64,000 bases of DNA, taken from NCBI RefSeq assembly GCF_021134715.1, contig NC_060021.1, forward strand, positions 6,076,001 through 6,140,000, in the 5' to 3' direction. This DNA is from Daphnia pulex. Taxonomy: Eukaryota; Arthropoda; Branchiopoda; Diplostraca; Daphniidae. The notes under the pieces are model-generated. The model saw only the letters and a program-made list of their open reading frames with translations, ran no database searches and was not told the origin of the DNA. The translations under genes and the position numbers were made by a program. Each line of letters opens with the position of its first letter. Position 1 is the stretch's first letter. This document shows positions 18,801 through 31,021 of the stretch, in pieces.

Positions 18801-19991
18801 AATTATTATCATCATCACATAATCCGTTTGCAGACTTAACTAACTGCCCATGCCCGCCTGCCCGCCCGTTCGACGTTCGGAGACGAAGAAGAAAAAACCA
18901 ACAACAACAACAAACAAACAAACAACCTTTAACCATGGAGAGGGAATGGGGAAGAAGAAACCATTCAACCATTTCACGATCTGCCCATCTCTCCTTTCGT
19001 TTCAAAGGTAAAATACCGCCTGCCTGCCTGCCCATGATACCTGTACGAAAAGGAACCCAGCAACTTGCTGTGCCATTTGCCCAACGTCGTCGTCTTGCCC
19101 GTGTGTGAATCGATTTCAGGATTGTCCAGTTTGGCGGATGAGTAAAAGACAAACAGAAAAAAAATATTTGTAAATAAAACAATACACCAAAGAAAATGGC
19201 GAAGAGATATTCCAAGGACAACATAGTGGCAGTCTTCTCTCTCTCTCTCTCATTTGCATATCTTGTGTGTGTGTGGAATGTCGGACTGGTCGGTGGGGAT
19301 CAAAGAACAAGGGAGAAGAAAAAAAAGAAGACCAAAAGACAGATGAAGGATGGAAAAAGAAAATAGAAGAGAAAGAAGAGAAGATAAGTCAACTCACCTG
19401 TGATTGACACTCGGCTACCGTCCGCCTTTCAGCTGTAAAAGGGGAACAACAGAAAAACAAAAATGAATAAATCAATTCGACAAACAAAAACCCATTTTTC
19501 TTTTTTCTTTTTTAAATAATAATATGGACGGTGTGTGGTAGGAGGAGAAGAGCAGACGACAGTTGACACTCACCTTCGATGGAATCGGCGGCCTCCTGGA
19601 ACGAGTGCGGGTGAACGTGACCGTCGCGATGAATCCAGAGGTGAGAAGTTTCACCGACGACGACGCACTTCATCACCTCGTTTTCACTTTTATCCGTTAA
19701 GTTGTGAATGTTGTTGTTGGCATGCTGTTGGTGAGACTGTTGTTGGTTGTTGTTGTTGTGACGAGAAGTCGTAGGAGGAGGAGGAGGAGGATTGGCACTG
19801 TTGAAACACTGAAGGCCCGTCTTGGCCGACTGGTAAAGAATTGCCCAGGCTCGTTCTTCAGTCACCGGACCATCAAACGCCCGGAGGATCGACAACAAGC
19901 TGAGCGATTCCTTGCTTTCGTCCAGTTTCGTGTGCTGGAATTTCTCATTCTTCGCAGACGTCGACGAAGAAGATGTCCACCGGGCGGCCAT
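3887..19991 (-). CDS. spir: Spire, actin nucleation factor (13 coding exons)
   Basis: Spire nucleates actin filaments with formins and works on vesicle membranes and in oocyte polarity. Exons, 5' to 3': 19574-19991, 19398-19432, 18102-18219, 14245-14438, 10247-10373, 10002-10084, 7268-7519, 7024-7153, 5236-5472, 4976-5137, 4616-4881, 4340-4441, 3887-4258. All junctions are GT-AG and in phase, giving 831 residues. Residues about 28-298 form the KIND domain ([48 protein letters not shown]), interrupted near 210-250 by an Ala/Ser insert. Three WH2 motifs are visible between about 359 and 440 ([43 protein letters not shown]); a fourth is not clear. The Spir-box and FYVE-like zinc finger lie at about 650-720 ([22 protein letters not shown], then MRIPSDQF). 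The start is the first ATG of the open frame, next to the KIND domain. Introns of up to 4 kb are full of microsatellites. Confidence 0.93.
8286..8307. repeat. (GT)n microsatellite in a spire intron
   Basis: About ten consecutive GT units lie in the intron between the spire exons at 7268-7519 and 10002-10084. It is one of many simple repeats that inflate the introns of this gene. Confidence 0.8.
14821..14845. repeat. (ACA)n trinucleotide repeat in a spire intron
   Basis: Eight tandem ACA units lie in the long intron between the exons at 14245-14438 and 18102-18219. A related CAA/TTG repeat codes for Asn/Gln runs in the first spire exon (about 19700-19760). Confidence 0.85.
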
Positions 19992-22900
19992 CTTTGATCC
20001 TATTTTTTCCTGCTTCCACCACCACCACCACCACGCCGCCGATCACACACACACTACACACTGTAACACACTGAATTTTCAGCCGATTCAATTTTTCCGA
20101 TAAAACCGGCACCATGCACCTACACAACACCAATCTCACACACACATAGGCACACGAAATCGATGAGAGTTGATGCCCTGTGCAGTGCAGCTGGCCTACA
20201 CAAACTGAAAGAAGAAGATGTGATGTCCTGTCAAACGTGCGGCTGCTGTAAACAGAAGCGAAAAAAGGAGTCTGCGACTGTGACTGTGAACGATGTGCTG
20301 CACCAAACGTCCAACGAGAGCCCGTCATACGCCATTTGCACTCGAAGCTAGCTCGGTATCTACTGCTCGAATTCGGCTCCAAGGCAACTGAACCGATTCA
20401 CCCACCCAGCCCCCGCACACACACACGGAGCTCCGCCCACTTATCGGCGTCTTCCTGAATTCAGCGCCATCTGTGATCCGCATTTGTCAACTCGCCTTTT
20501 TCTCATTTTTCAAAATGCCGCTTTGCGGGCTTGCGGCTACTACAGAAAGAGAAAAAAAACCACCAATACGAAAAAATTAAAATAAATAAAAAAAGAACGT
20601 GCCCTGGAAGAAAAATGAAGCAAAGAGCGAGGTTGGGGGGAGTGGGGAAGAATGGGAAAGAAACGGGTCTCGTTTAAAGCCATTGTGTAAAACCGGTCGT
20701 GATCGTGAAAATATAATAGGCCATCATTCATAGATGCAACCGGAGGCGGGCGAGAAAACTATACGGAGAGAGAGAGAGAGGCAGCAGCAGCAAAAAGGGT
20801 TGTGATGCTGTTGCTGGCCGTAAACACATAGGCTCATAGGCTAATACTCGTAAGAAACTACAACACACACACACACCTATAGCTTATTCTTATTCTTATT
20901 TAGAGAAGTTATATACTATGCGTATATATATACGCGTCTGCATGCATACGTACGCATCCATCCATCCATCGAGGGGAAGAGCAAAAGGCGGGCGGAATAT
21001 TCTAGGCAAAGGAGAAAACGTGACTCACACACAGTTCAACCCAGCGACTCCCTTTAGCTCCTCTGACTTGTCGGAATGTTGATAGCTCTTCATTTCTTTC
21101 TTTCTTCTTCTTCTTTTTATTTATTTTTTTTAGACAGTTTCTTGTGTGTGTGTATGTGTATCCGACCCGAGGTTTTTTTGGGTTGAAATTGTATTTCATC
21201 TACCAAAGGAAAAATACATCAAAGAATACCTATCGCCCATGATGAAGATGGGGCCGTTTTTTTTTTTCTTTTTTAGCGAAGAAATTCTTCTTCTTCTCAT
21301 TTTTTTACGAGACGTTGAGGCACGAAAAATCGCCTCTCACGAAACGGTGGAATAACGAAACGGGTTCGTTTTTTTTAGATTTTGTTATTTTTTATTATTT
21401 CTCGCTCGCACACATCCTATCCATCTCCATCTTTCCCCTTTTTTTTCTGCCGCGGCTCACATTTCAGTTACACATTGGTTTGCCTAACTATGTAATAGTC
21501 GATCGAGGGGGTTTGCTCGGTCACGGAACGCCGAGACTTTTCTCCCAAAAAGAAAAAAGAAAATCGTGGCGTCGGCAGTTTTTCACAGGACACACGGCGG
21601 ATGGAGGAGTTGAATCAGTTGAACACGCGCGTTTGTCGGGTCGCGCGCAAGCCGCGCTCGCCGTCGACAATGAATGCCCCCCGAAGCCGCGCTCACCGCG
21701 ATTATAAGCCGGCACACCGAATAAGACATGCAGCTCGTAAATATTTTCGAGATCAAGGAAGATGAAGAAAGAAGAAGAAGGCCCTTTTTTTTTTAACTTC
21801 TTCGATAGACCGTCACGTCATGCGTCTTATATATACACGAGGGGAAACCTGGAAAATCAGAGAGAAATGTCGACCGCGCGTCTCTATTTATATCCCCCAT
21901 TGATTCTGTTATTTCGATTTATTTCCTTTTGTGTCAATTGGAAAGGTAAAAAAAAAAAATTCCGAATTTCATGCGGGGTTCTTTTTTTATTTTTGCGGTC
22001 ATTTGGTATTTAAATTTGGTGGTGGGCAAATAATAGCTCGGCGGATAGAGAAGGATATGTCGCCGATGAAGAATGTTACTGAACTCATAAAACAAACGAC
22101 CAAACTGAGCTCTGGCATTTAATTTTATCGCTGTTGGCCAACTGCGTGTACTAAAGGATGCGGACTTGTTTCGTTAGTTCAGTCTATAGCTGTCACCAGC
22201 CCAGCCAGCACGAAAAAACAAGTTAAAAAGGAAATGATTGGCAAACTTGAATTTCCTTTGATGATTACAATAAAGAATGTTGACGGCTGACTGCATTGCT
22301 GCTGCTGCTGCCGTTATCTTATTTGATATGTGTGTGTGTGTCTGCGATTCTCTTGTCCCGCGTCCGATCATTACGCAGCAGCGGCTACTGCTGAAATTTT
22401 CATTTTCTTGCGATTATTGCCAGTGCCGGCGCAGCAGTTGGCGGTCATCGGCATCTCTAAACATGTCCAAACGTGGTTTTCTGATTTTTTCTGTTTTTCT
22501 TCTTTTGTTTTTCTTGTTATTCTTCTTGTTTTGTTTCTTCCTCGGCTTTTAATCAACAAAAGCGCGGGCTACTTGAAGCGTTTATCCCGTCATATTTCCC
22601 CGCTTTTTACTGATTACTGGACGTGCCTAATGACGGAACGAATGCAAAGAGCCGCGCCCTAAGGAAAAAAACGAAGAAGAAGATGAAGATGAGGTCATGG
22701 AACAGCGGGAGCTTTGCGTTTACAACCGACCAAAATAAAAGTCGGGGAAATGGAAATATTTTTGAAACTGAACGGGGGAGACCAGAAAATAACAAAAAAA
22801 AACAGGAAAAGGATTCAAACAACTGCACAAGTTGCAACACACAACAGGACTATTAGTTTTGATAGGTGGATGGCTGTGCTGGCTGCTGGATGGATGCTGA

Positions 22901-25307
22901 TGGTGGTGTCTCCATATGCATCTTCATCCTTCAGGAAACACATCACGGCAGCAGCAGCAACCAGGGATAGTGAGATAGCGCAGCCAGAGCGGATGATGAT
23001 GATGGCGGCGATCATCATCATTTGCCTCGATCGCTGCTGCGAGCCGCCGCTACATGATGACAGAGCTCATCTTTTGTTTTGAGGGGGAGGCGACCCCAAA
23101 ACAAAAATGGGAATTTTAATATTTCTTTTTTTTTCCTCCTTAAAAAAAAATAATAATGGAATTACAGATAAAAAACGAGGTTCTGGGTCTATGTATCTAA
23201 AATAGAAAGAGGAAATAATCCGGACACGATAATCTCCTATCTCTCTCCCTCGCTCGGCAGCTCCTCCGAGTTATTACGAAATAAATGCAATGACCTGCAT
23301 TCGCGCGGGACAAAAATGTACGAAGCCTACATATCAGCAGACAGATATGAAGGCCATCAGTGTCAGACTTTGCATTCATATTATTATTACTACACATTTG
23401 ATGGATATCCGAAAAGTTTTATTTTCATTTTCTAAAGGGCCGACATGTATATAATAACGTCTGTGTATGTGTATTTTTTACTGGTCTATGGGGGCCGAAC
23501 CCTACATTTATAGATATTAAAAATTATTACATTAGAAATGGAAATTATGCAATCGCAGCTGACGGATTAATATAACTCGCAGATCAAAAAAATAAAATAA
23601 AAAAAGAAGGTTTTGATGTATCCCCAAACGGGCTATACTTTTTTGGAGGTTGTTTGACGAGTGAGAGAATCACTTTCTGAGAAACTGGGAAAGAGAGATG
23701 CCTGGAGCTCCTGTTTCTTTTACTCTGATTTACAGCCACTTGCAGTGTTAACATTTTTTCTTTCTGGGAATCGAAATGATGCGGACTCTTCTTCTTCTTT
23801 TTTCACTTTTATATTTGGAACAAGCCGAGAGAGAAGGATCAAGTGCTGTGACCAATTCGAAACCACATGAGCAGAAATTACACAAAGAAGAAGAAGAAGG
23901 GAGGATTTTCATTGCGTTCCACAATTTAATTAAAAATAGGCAAGTAGGACACTGCACATTTCGAACGCAGAGTTGAAAGTTCTATTCTCCTCTTGCACAG
24001 CAGCAATGCGAGATTGTTTGTTGCTTTGATGATGACGATCTTACATATAAATAGTTCTGCTTGCCTGTTGGATAATTATCAAAGAATTTCGGGAATAAAA
24101 CGAGTTTCTCAGTTAAAGTATAAAGAGACGAGTCGCGTATGTATACGACAGAAAAGTTTTTCGGCATGCACTGCTGGGAAACCTTCGTTTTCGTGTCATC
24201 AATCAATAGAGCAGAGCAGCAGACCCGGAATTCACGCAAACACGTTTCTTTGGTTTTGTTTTGTTTTCCTTTAGGAAAAAAGAAACGAATCGTATAATAA
24301 TGGGAGGAGAATATGCGCATAACATTGTATATAGAGGAGTGCGATACGTAGTACTATGTCTGTGTGTGAAAGTAACCTCAAAGGTTTCTTTTCTGTTGTT
24401 GTTGATGTTGTTGTTGTTGCAGAAAAGTTACAAAAAAAGGAGGAAAAAAAACTGGTTGGAACTACTCCACTAGACCAGCCGACTTGATTATCTTGGGTCA
24501 GTTGTTGCTGCTGATAAGGCTTCGAACGTTCGCCGAGACAACAACAGATGATTCCGGTTATTTGACTTTGTTTTTGTTCCTTTTCCCAGCACTGGCCAAA
24601 ATTTGGGTTTGCTTCTACTCTAATAGGGCGGACTCGCCGTCGGCAAAGATTCATATTCATCGAATCTTTTATTAACAAAAAGGTGGGCGGACATCTGAGT
24701 CGAGTTAATGAATTTGTAGACCAGGTATGGCGATCTTTCGAATTGATTTCGCTCAATTGCGTTTCGTCATCAGAGAAAATGTGCGCAGCACCAAAGTTTG
24801 GCCACAACGCAATTCCATTCTCCTATTCTTTTTTCCATTCAGCAATTGATCCAAAGGTTTCGTCATCAACCCTGTGACATTGAACGAACTGCAATTGTTT
24901 TTTTGGTTCACGAATAGAGCTACTGTTTAATCTTTTCTTTTATTACAATTGAAAAAATAAAAAAACTAGAAAATCCCGCGGGAGGTAAGCTCTTCTGCCA
25001 TCTAACGACGATGTCAACCACTGGAGAGACCACTGAGAATTTCGTGAACGTGAGCGGGAATTTTTTCAAAAATTTAAAACACAGTTAAACATGAAAAGTT
25101 GTGTGTATTTGATCTCGTGGGTACAACCCATGTGAGATTGGAGATATTGAATTGAGACATTTAACATAATGTGAATAAAAGGTTAGTAACGCACTTGAGT
25201 TTCATACTTTTGTTATGCAACCGCCAAAACAAACTGACTTGTTTGAGGCCTTCAGCTTTGAGATAACAACACCATCACAGCTTCAAGGAGATGACACACT
25301 TTGCTCT
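19992..25307. other. Gene-poor region upstream of spire
   Basis: The first few hundred bases should hold the spire 5' UTR and promoter. Beyond that I find no exon with convincing splice sites or a recognisable protein. The region has CA, GA, CAG and poly-T tracts, including CAG/CTG-rich patches near 22295-22310 and 22950-22960. The longest minus-strand frame, at 24271-24807, is a Gln/Thr-rich reading of repeats and resembles no family I know. Confidence 0.55.
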
Positions 25308-26770
25308 TTAACGTTCATCGCTGTTGTTATTGTTACCTCCTTCTTCTTCACTATTGGCTCCGTTTTCTCCAGCTTTCGTTTCCTCTTCTTCTTTACCTTC
25401 TTTGATTTCATTCCCCTCTCCTTGTTGATCCTTTCCGCCAACTTCCGTGGCACTTTCCACCTCCCCATCAGGAGCATTGGCAATTTCTGTGGCGCTTTCA
25501 ACGATCTCAACTATCGCCTCAATCACGTCAATCTCCGGTTCATCAACTGGATGAGCAACTACTTCGGGAGCAACTTCTTCGGGAGCAACTACTTCAGGAG
25601 CAACTACTTCAGGAGCAACCACTTCAGGAGCAACTACTTCAGGAACCAGCTCTGGTTCATCCACCACCTGCGCTTCAACTTCGCCGGAAACAGGTTCGAC
25701 TTCTTCGGCAGACAGAGGCTCTGCCGCTCCATCAACAACTTCAGCCGACAGCGGTTCTTCCGCTGTAACAACTTCCGGGGCAGGTGGAGCAATAACGGCA
25801 ACGGGGGCAACGACCTCGGCAGGTGGAGCAACAATCTCGGGGGCCGGAGCCACAACGGCCGGCGTGACCAGCTCGCCACCGGTGGCAGGTTTTTCTTCTA
25901 TGGCCGGCGAACCGACAACACCTTTCTCTTCGCTTACGGGCAACGGAGTTTGACTACCTTTTCCCTTGAACGGTTTGAACGCGGTGAAAGGCTTCTTGTT
26001 GGTCAAACCGTAGGCGCTGGCCTGTCCTGTGTTAGTGCTGCTAAAGACGCCGCTGGAGACACTGTATCCGGAATGAGTAGTACCACCAGTTGTTCCCTGA
26101 CTGGACCCGTAACCGCTGCTGATGGGTGCCGTACTTACGGGATGGACGTACGCTGGTTTGACGTAGGCCGGTTTAACATAGGCGGGTTTAACGTAGGCTG
26201 GTTTAATGATGTACACAACTCCTTTGCCGTGGTGATGGTGGGGGTGGTGATGATGCCCACCTTTACCGGGATGTCCGTGTTTACCGTGATGAGCTCCTTT
26301 GCCTTTCGGACGAATAGCATCCCATCGAAATAGCGGAACTCCTTTCGGAATTCCGTAGCCTTGGCCAATGTATCCGCTGCCGTATGACTTGCTAGGGACG
26401 CCATAACTACTCTTCACTTTTCCTGAATGAACGTTTGATTACAGTTATTAGCTTATTACACGTCGGGTGAATTTGATTCAATTACCGTAAGTAACTCCGC
26501 GGGGCACAGACGACACCTGGTATTTGGCTTCAGCCAACTCCAAATCTTGCCAGGGGGCAGCCATATGATTATACTGGACGGACGACATCGCTCCGAAAAT
26601 CACGACGAGCATCGCATTCTGCGGGAGGAGGAAATTCCCAGACACAAATCAAATGGAAATTCCCAGTGGGGAAAAAAATCAATCAAATGAAAACGTGAGC
26701 GATTAGAAACAGGATGTTTTAGCAGCGCAATCAATAAATGTGTACTCTATACCCTCAAAATGATCAGCAT
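25308..26770 (-). CDS. Secreted His-rich and Ala/Pro/Val/Glu-repeat protein (3 exons)
   Basis: Function unknown; it looks like an extracellular matrix or cuticle-type structural protein. Exons are 26753-26770, 26486-26618 and 25308-26422, joining in frame to 421 residues. The first exon codes for only six residues (MLIILR); with the start of exon 2 it forms a hydrophobic signal peptide ending near residue 21. A DLELAEAKYQ stretch follows and resembles the DLNxAEHKKKK core of the small paralogues next door. Then come Gly/Tyr/Ser sequence, a His/Gly/Lys-rich block (about 91-124), four tandem PAYVK/H units (about 125-145), an acidic region of repeated APEVV units (about 244-352) and a Glu/Asn/Gly-rich tail. 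Intron phases (0, then 1 inside a Gly codon) match the four genes upstream. Family assignment rests on architecture only. Confidence 0.85.
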
Positions 26771-26903
26771 TGCTGCTATAGTTCAATCACAAGTGATGAT
26801 GTGGGAATATTTCAACTGTTTTCACGATCGAACTGAAAAAATGTGCTGCGTCCGGGACTAAGAGCTGATAAGTTATGTCAACATTTGCTCTGAGAAATTT
26901 TCC

Positions 26904-26910
26904 TTTTATA
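26904..26910 (-). promoter_or_regulatory. TATA box of the 421-residue secreted protein gene
   Basis: TATAAAA on the minus strand, about 134 bases upstream of the start codon at 26770. The other genes of this cluster have the same element at a similar distance. Confidence 0.6.
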
Positions 26911-26926
26911 AACCACTCAAGTCTAA

Positions 26927-28212
26927 AAAGCGTGATGCGGCAGCAAAAGGGGGAAAACGTTTCCTGGCAATTAATAAGGAACAAGTGAAACCAAGTCGCC
27001 ATCGGAGAAAACTTGCAAACTTGCTTACATTTGAATTGATTGAACACGCGGAAACGGAAAGTAACAGATAAGGTTTTCTAAACTGAGGAAGAAACCGGAT
27101 GACTTCCCATATCGTTTCAACTAGTTCCTGGACCGTCTCAGATGGGAAAAAGTTGGTCCGACTCCTTTCACGTTTCCTGTGTTCCCATGTAATATTGTTG
27201 ACTGGTCATTTGTGTATCTTATTATCTCCACTTATTAAATCTACAACATTATTTAAGTAACCTATTTCCATATAGCGCATCTTTCGTCTAAGGCAGAAAT
27301 AGAAAATGAAATATTGGAGTTGAAACTTTCACCCAGGCAGACTGTACACATGCGTTGAGTTAACAATTCTAATCGTGAAAAAGTGCAAGCAGTACGTTTG
27401 ACTGCTTTTACTCCTCAGCGCGATAAGCAGGTTGCGATAATAAGACCGGATAAACCCCAATTGGTTATTTGACAGTCATAATAATAATAATAATAATACG
27501 GGTTTCCCTTTCTTTTGTCTGGATTTGATATATACCTGTCTCAGATATACTCGTCTATAATTGCGGTATGTTCATGTCTGCAGCTTCTGATTGAACGACA
27601 CGTTTCCAAAGAAAAAAACCCGTTGCAATTGCATTGTTCTACTTGTGCGGACTTGTGTAACAGAAAAAACAAAACCTGACCAGTTATCTGGTCCGATTTC
27701 TCCCAACCACTCTTATTGTATTGAATGGTAATAATGGCTGCATTCTTAATAGACAGCAGGTCACTAAAAAATGAACGGTCAATCAACTTTCGATATCAAT
27801 ATTCAATAATAACCGAATACCGACTGGACAAAAGTAAAAGGCTATTCTTATCGTTGATTTGCTTCATATATAGGTTGCAGCACTCATTTTTGTTCATTCA
27901 ACTTGATTAAATCACACGGAATATTGTTTTTCGTACGGATATATCTTTTATTGAATAAATCTGATTTCATCGCAGCATGTGAAATGAGTGGATAACACGA
28001 TATAGGTATTTATGTATACGTCTAAATGATTTTTGAAAAGTAATCAAAGCGCTGTCTCTGGTGACCGCATTAGGCACTCTCCTTGAACTGGAATAGATAT
28101 TCGCAAGAATAAGTCGAATGGCCTGACGGCTAATTGTTTTCTTGTGATTTATTCTGTTATTACCTTCTGTTGCCAACGCCCTGGAATTTCCCCTTTTTTC
28201 TCCTAATTCTTA
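26927..28212. other. Spacer between the first two cluster genes
   Basis: AT-rich spacer with no supported exon. It should contain the 3' UTR of the 79-residue peptide gene; TTTATT (AATAAA on the minus strand) occurs near 27950. A short ATA run lies near 27480-27500. Confidence 0.5.
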
Positions 28213-28605
28213 TTAACGACCTTCTTCGCTGGAACCGCCACCACCTCCTCCACCTCCTAGTCGATTGAAAATAATAAAGTAGAAGATTAAGTCAGGCAAC
28301 CAGAAATACATATTCCTTTTTTACAGCGTATTAATATTTTACCTCTGTACTTCTTCTTCTTGTGCTCAGCAACATTCAAATCATGAGAGATGGCCGTCTC
28401 TACGGGGCTCGTCAGTCCGCTCATTTCGGCCGCAATTCCCAAATCCTGGGCGGTCGCAATGGGATTAGCAGCTGCCTCCATGGTGAAAGACACGGCCACC
28501 AATACCGCAAGGAGCATCGCAACCTAAGCGACAAATGCACAGCGGTAAGGAATCAAAACAAGGAGAAATGACGAAAACTTAAAAATTTACTTTGAATGAG
28601 CCCAT
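28213..28605 (-). CDS. Small secreted Gly-rich peptide, cluster paralogue 1 (3 exons)
   Basis: I do not recognise a described family. Exons are 28591-28605, 28343-28523 and 28213-28256, giving 79 residues in frame. Exon 1 encodes only MGSFK; joined to VAMLLAVLVAVSFT it makes a signal peptide ending near the AAA preceding residue 25. The mature part contains HDLNVAEHKKKKYRG, then a run of eight glycines and the end SSEEGR. The basic core followed by a glycine tail and an acidic/basic end is shared with the two genes upstream, so these three are paralogues. A secreted matrix peptide, antimicrobial Gly-rich peptide or peptide precursor are all possible; the sequence does not decide. Confidence 0.85.
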
Positions 28606-28718
28606 CGTTGTTACAGCGAATCCAGAGTCCTTTTTCTTCTTTACTGGGAATACAGCGGATTATTGTTACTTGTAAAACAATCGTTGGTGATGTGACGAAT
28701 CGAATAAATGTGTCTCCG

Positions 28719-28725
28719 TTTTATA
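28719..28725 (-). promoter_or_regulatory. TATA box of paralogue 1
   Basis: TATAAAA on the minus strand, about 114 bases upstream of the start codon at 28605. Confidence 0.6.
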
Positions 28726-28739
28726 CGTCAACAACTTTA

Positions 28740-29824
28740 GCCCATAGGCAATATTTATTGGTGAAATGCTGATTGACAAGTGAGTTTGAGTTGTCTGGGG
28801 CAGTTATTCGTTTATTCCAAGGACAAGTGAAAGGCAAGCAATAAATTCTACCGTTGTTTTCGAAACAAGAAAATGTGGGCTCGAGTCAATGAAAGGGTCA
28901 TACTTTACTATCACAAGAGAAATCATGGCTCGTAAGTCGTAATAAGACAGAAAAATCCATGAATTGAAAAACAATAATAGTTTATGAATGTACCATTTAA
29001 AATAATTTCCATTTGCATGTATACTGTTGACACCCCTCTGAACGTCAAAATGTCTTTTGTTTTATTCGTCCGACGACTTTTTTCCTCACCCGTTCCCTTG
29101 TTTCAATTTTTACTTTTTACTTTTTTAGCCGCCATTATGGATTTCCATAGCGCGGATTTCGAAGAAAGACTTTGGTTTAGAGATTCATTCTCTTCCTGTC
29201 GCTAAAAGGTTTACACAATCTAATTTGCATATTTACATGTTTTTGGTCCCAAAAAGAATGTAGTCAGTTTCGCGCAGACCACACCTGCACACAGCATACA
29301 TCCGCCGTGCTGTTGCCTGTTGAATAGTTTAGTTTGACTAGTTGTTAGTGATCTGACAGCTGTTTTCTAACAGAGGTATTCAAAAGGCAACGTGCAAGGC
29401 CGTGACACAGTGAGAAACGTTTTTTTCAAAATATCCACGAAAAAGGAAAGAAAATTCCGTTCAAATTTTCCCATGTTTAATGAACAGTGGCGATTTTGGA
29501 ACTCGTTTTGCAACTCTTTTTCGGTTGAGTGAGTGGGACGATTTCTAGAAAGTAGGTGGCCTGTCATTTGGAAAAGCGACAAACAACTATAACCAGCATA
29601 GAGAAACACCGACGAAAGTGAATTTCAATTATATAGTCTCTGTTTATTTGTTTTCAAAAATACAAATGCCAATTGTGGATCGCACATCGATAAAATGTCC
29701 AGCTGTAATAATTGCGAGCTGGAAACGACGTTTAGAAGAGAAAATCAAGAACGAAAGGGCTACAGAAATAGAGCATATGATATGGATAGTAAATGCGGAT
29801 GCATGTTTTATGCAAACACATTCT
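28740..29824. other. Spacer between paralogues 1 and 2
   Basis: No supported exon in this AT-rich spacer. It should hold the paralogue 1 upstream region and the paralogue 2 3' UTR. Confidence 0.5.
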
Positions 29825-30221
29825 TCAGCGGCGTTCCTCGCTGGATCCACCGCCGCCGCCACCGCTGCTGTGTCCGTAACTTTGTCCGTGTCCTGTAATT
29901 GGCGAACGACGATTCAAGAATCAGAAGCTAGTTCAGGAGAAAATGAATTTGAATTTTTACCTCTGTATTTCTTCTTCTTGTGCTCGGCTGCGTTCAAGTC
30001 AGGTAAGACGGCCTCTGGTATGGTGCTGCCAGCCACTCCCAAGTCTTGGTTATCGACGATGGGAATACTGGCCGTCTCCAAGGTGTAAGCCACTGCCACT
30101 AAAATCGCAAGGATCAAAACAATCTGCGTTTTCAGATAATAACACAAATTAAACATTTAAATTATACAAATGGCTATATCGCAATTTTGACGAGAAATTC
30201 AATTACTTTGATGGAACCCAT
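29825..30221 (-). CDS. Small secreted Gly-rich peptide, cluster paralogue 2 (3 exons)
   Basis: Exons are 30207-30221, 29961-30123 and 29825-29892, giving 81 residues. The order is the same as in paralogue 1: a five-codon first exon (MGSIK), a hydrophobic signal segment (IVLILAILVAVAYT), a short variable region, the core LPDLNAAEHKKKKYRG, then HGQSYGHSS, six glycines and the end SSEERR. The phase-0 and phase-1 introns are at equivalent codons. The core is nearly identical to paralogue 1 while the region between signal and core differs, so the core appears to be under constraint. Function is unknown. Confidence 0.85.
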
Positions 30222-30356
30222 TGTTGCTGGCAGAGAGTTAAATAACTAAAGCGAAATTTTGCGAATTCAGTTGGACTGGGTAGAGCGAATAATTGGTGTC
30301 CCGATAGAACAAACTGTTGGTGTTGATTTGATGATCCAGTTTGGGGACGGCTGTCC

Positions 30357-30363
30357 TTTTTAT
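30357..30363 (-). promoter_or_regulatory. TATA box of paralogue 2
   Basis: TATAAAA on the minus strand, about 136 bases upstream of the start codon at 30221. Confidence 0.6.
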
Positions 30364-30379
30364 ATTAGATTCATCTGAC

Positions 30380-31021
30380 GGTTGCATCATAATGTCTCGA
30401 TTTCACGCTTGAATAGTTGCTAATGAGCTGGACATAAACGAACGATTTTTTCGTATTCAAATATGTTTCGAGTCTAAGAGTGAAAGTCATTCCTTTTTTT
30501 GTGTTGTAGAAAAAAAAACTTGATCGATCATTCAACGTCTTTATTCGTCCAGTATACATTGATTTCTAAACCCGTCACATTCTCTACTGATGAATTTTTC
30601 AAGGGAAAATCCAAGGGAAATCTATTCGTGAAAAAGTTCACAATTCATTCCCTTTCGCCCATAAGAAATTTGACGAAAAGGGAATAACTTAAATTTCGTG
30701 ATTTCTTATCTCTCTAATAACGATTGATTTATCTAGACTCTGCACCTTTATACTAAACTTGCAGTGTAAATACCTATCTGTTGTTTTCGTTTATTTCTTG
30801 TTTGTATAATCACGCACGTATACAAAGCACTGAAACGGATGCAGAAATAGAACATTATGAAATGTTACTCATTAGTTTTGTTTGATAAAATATGAAAGTC
30901 GAGTTTCTCTTTCGTTTGCTAAATTATATAAATAATTTTTTTTTATTTAAAAATTTTGTAGATCACCAATAATAATTTCACTGGTCCTTGTTAAAGGTCT
31001 TTAAGCAAATTTGCAAGTGGT
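30380..31021. other. Spacer between paralogues 2 and 3
   Basis: AT-rich spacer without a supported exon. It contains the expected 3' UTR of paralogue 3. Confidence 0.5.

Noticed and set aside
19050-19140. Candidate extra spire exon between the second and third exons
   Set aside because: The second exon joins the third in phase and the KIND domain reads continuously (AECQSQ then [16 protein letters not shown]). The block encodes nothing KIND-like.
24271-24807. Minus-strand frame of 178 codons
   Set aside because: Mostly Gln/Thr/Cys readings of CAA and CTG repeats, with no domain and no signal peptide.
25215-26333. Long plus-strand frame of 372 codons
   Set aside because: It is the antisense shadow of the repeat-rich secreted protein exon; its Asn/Phe/Arg repeats mirror the APEVV and His-rich repeats of the minus strand.
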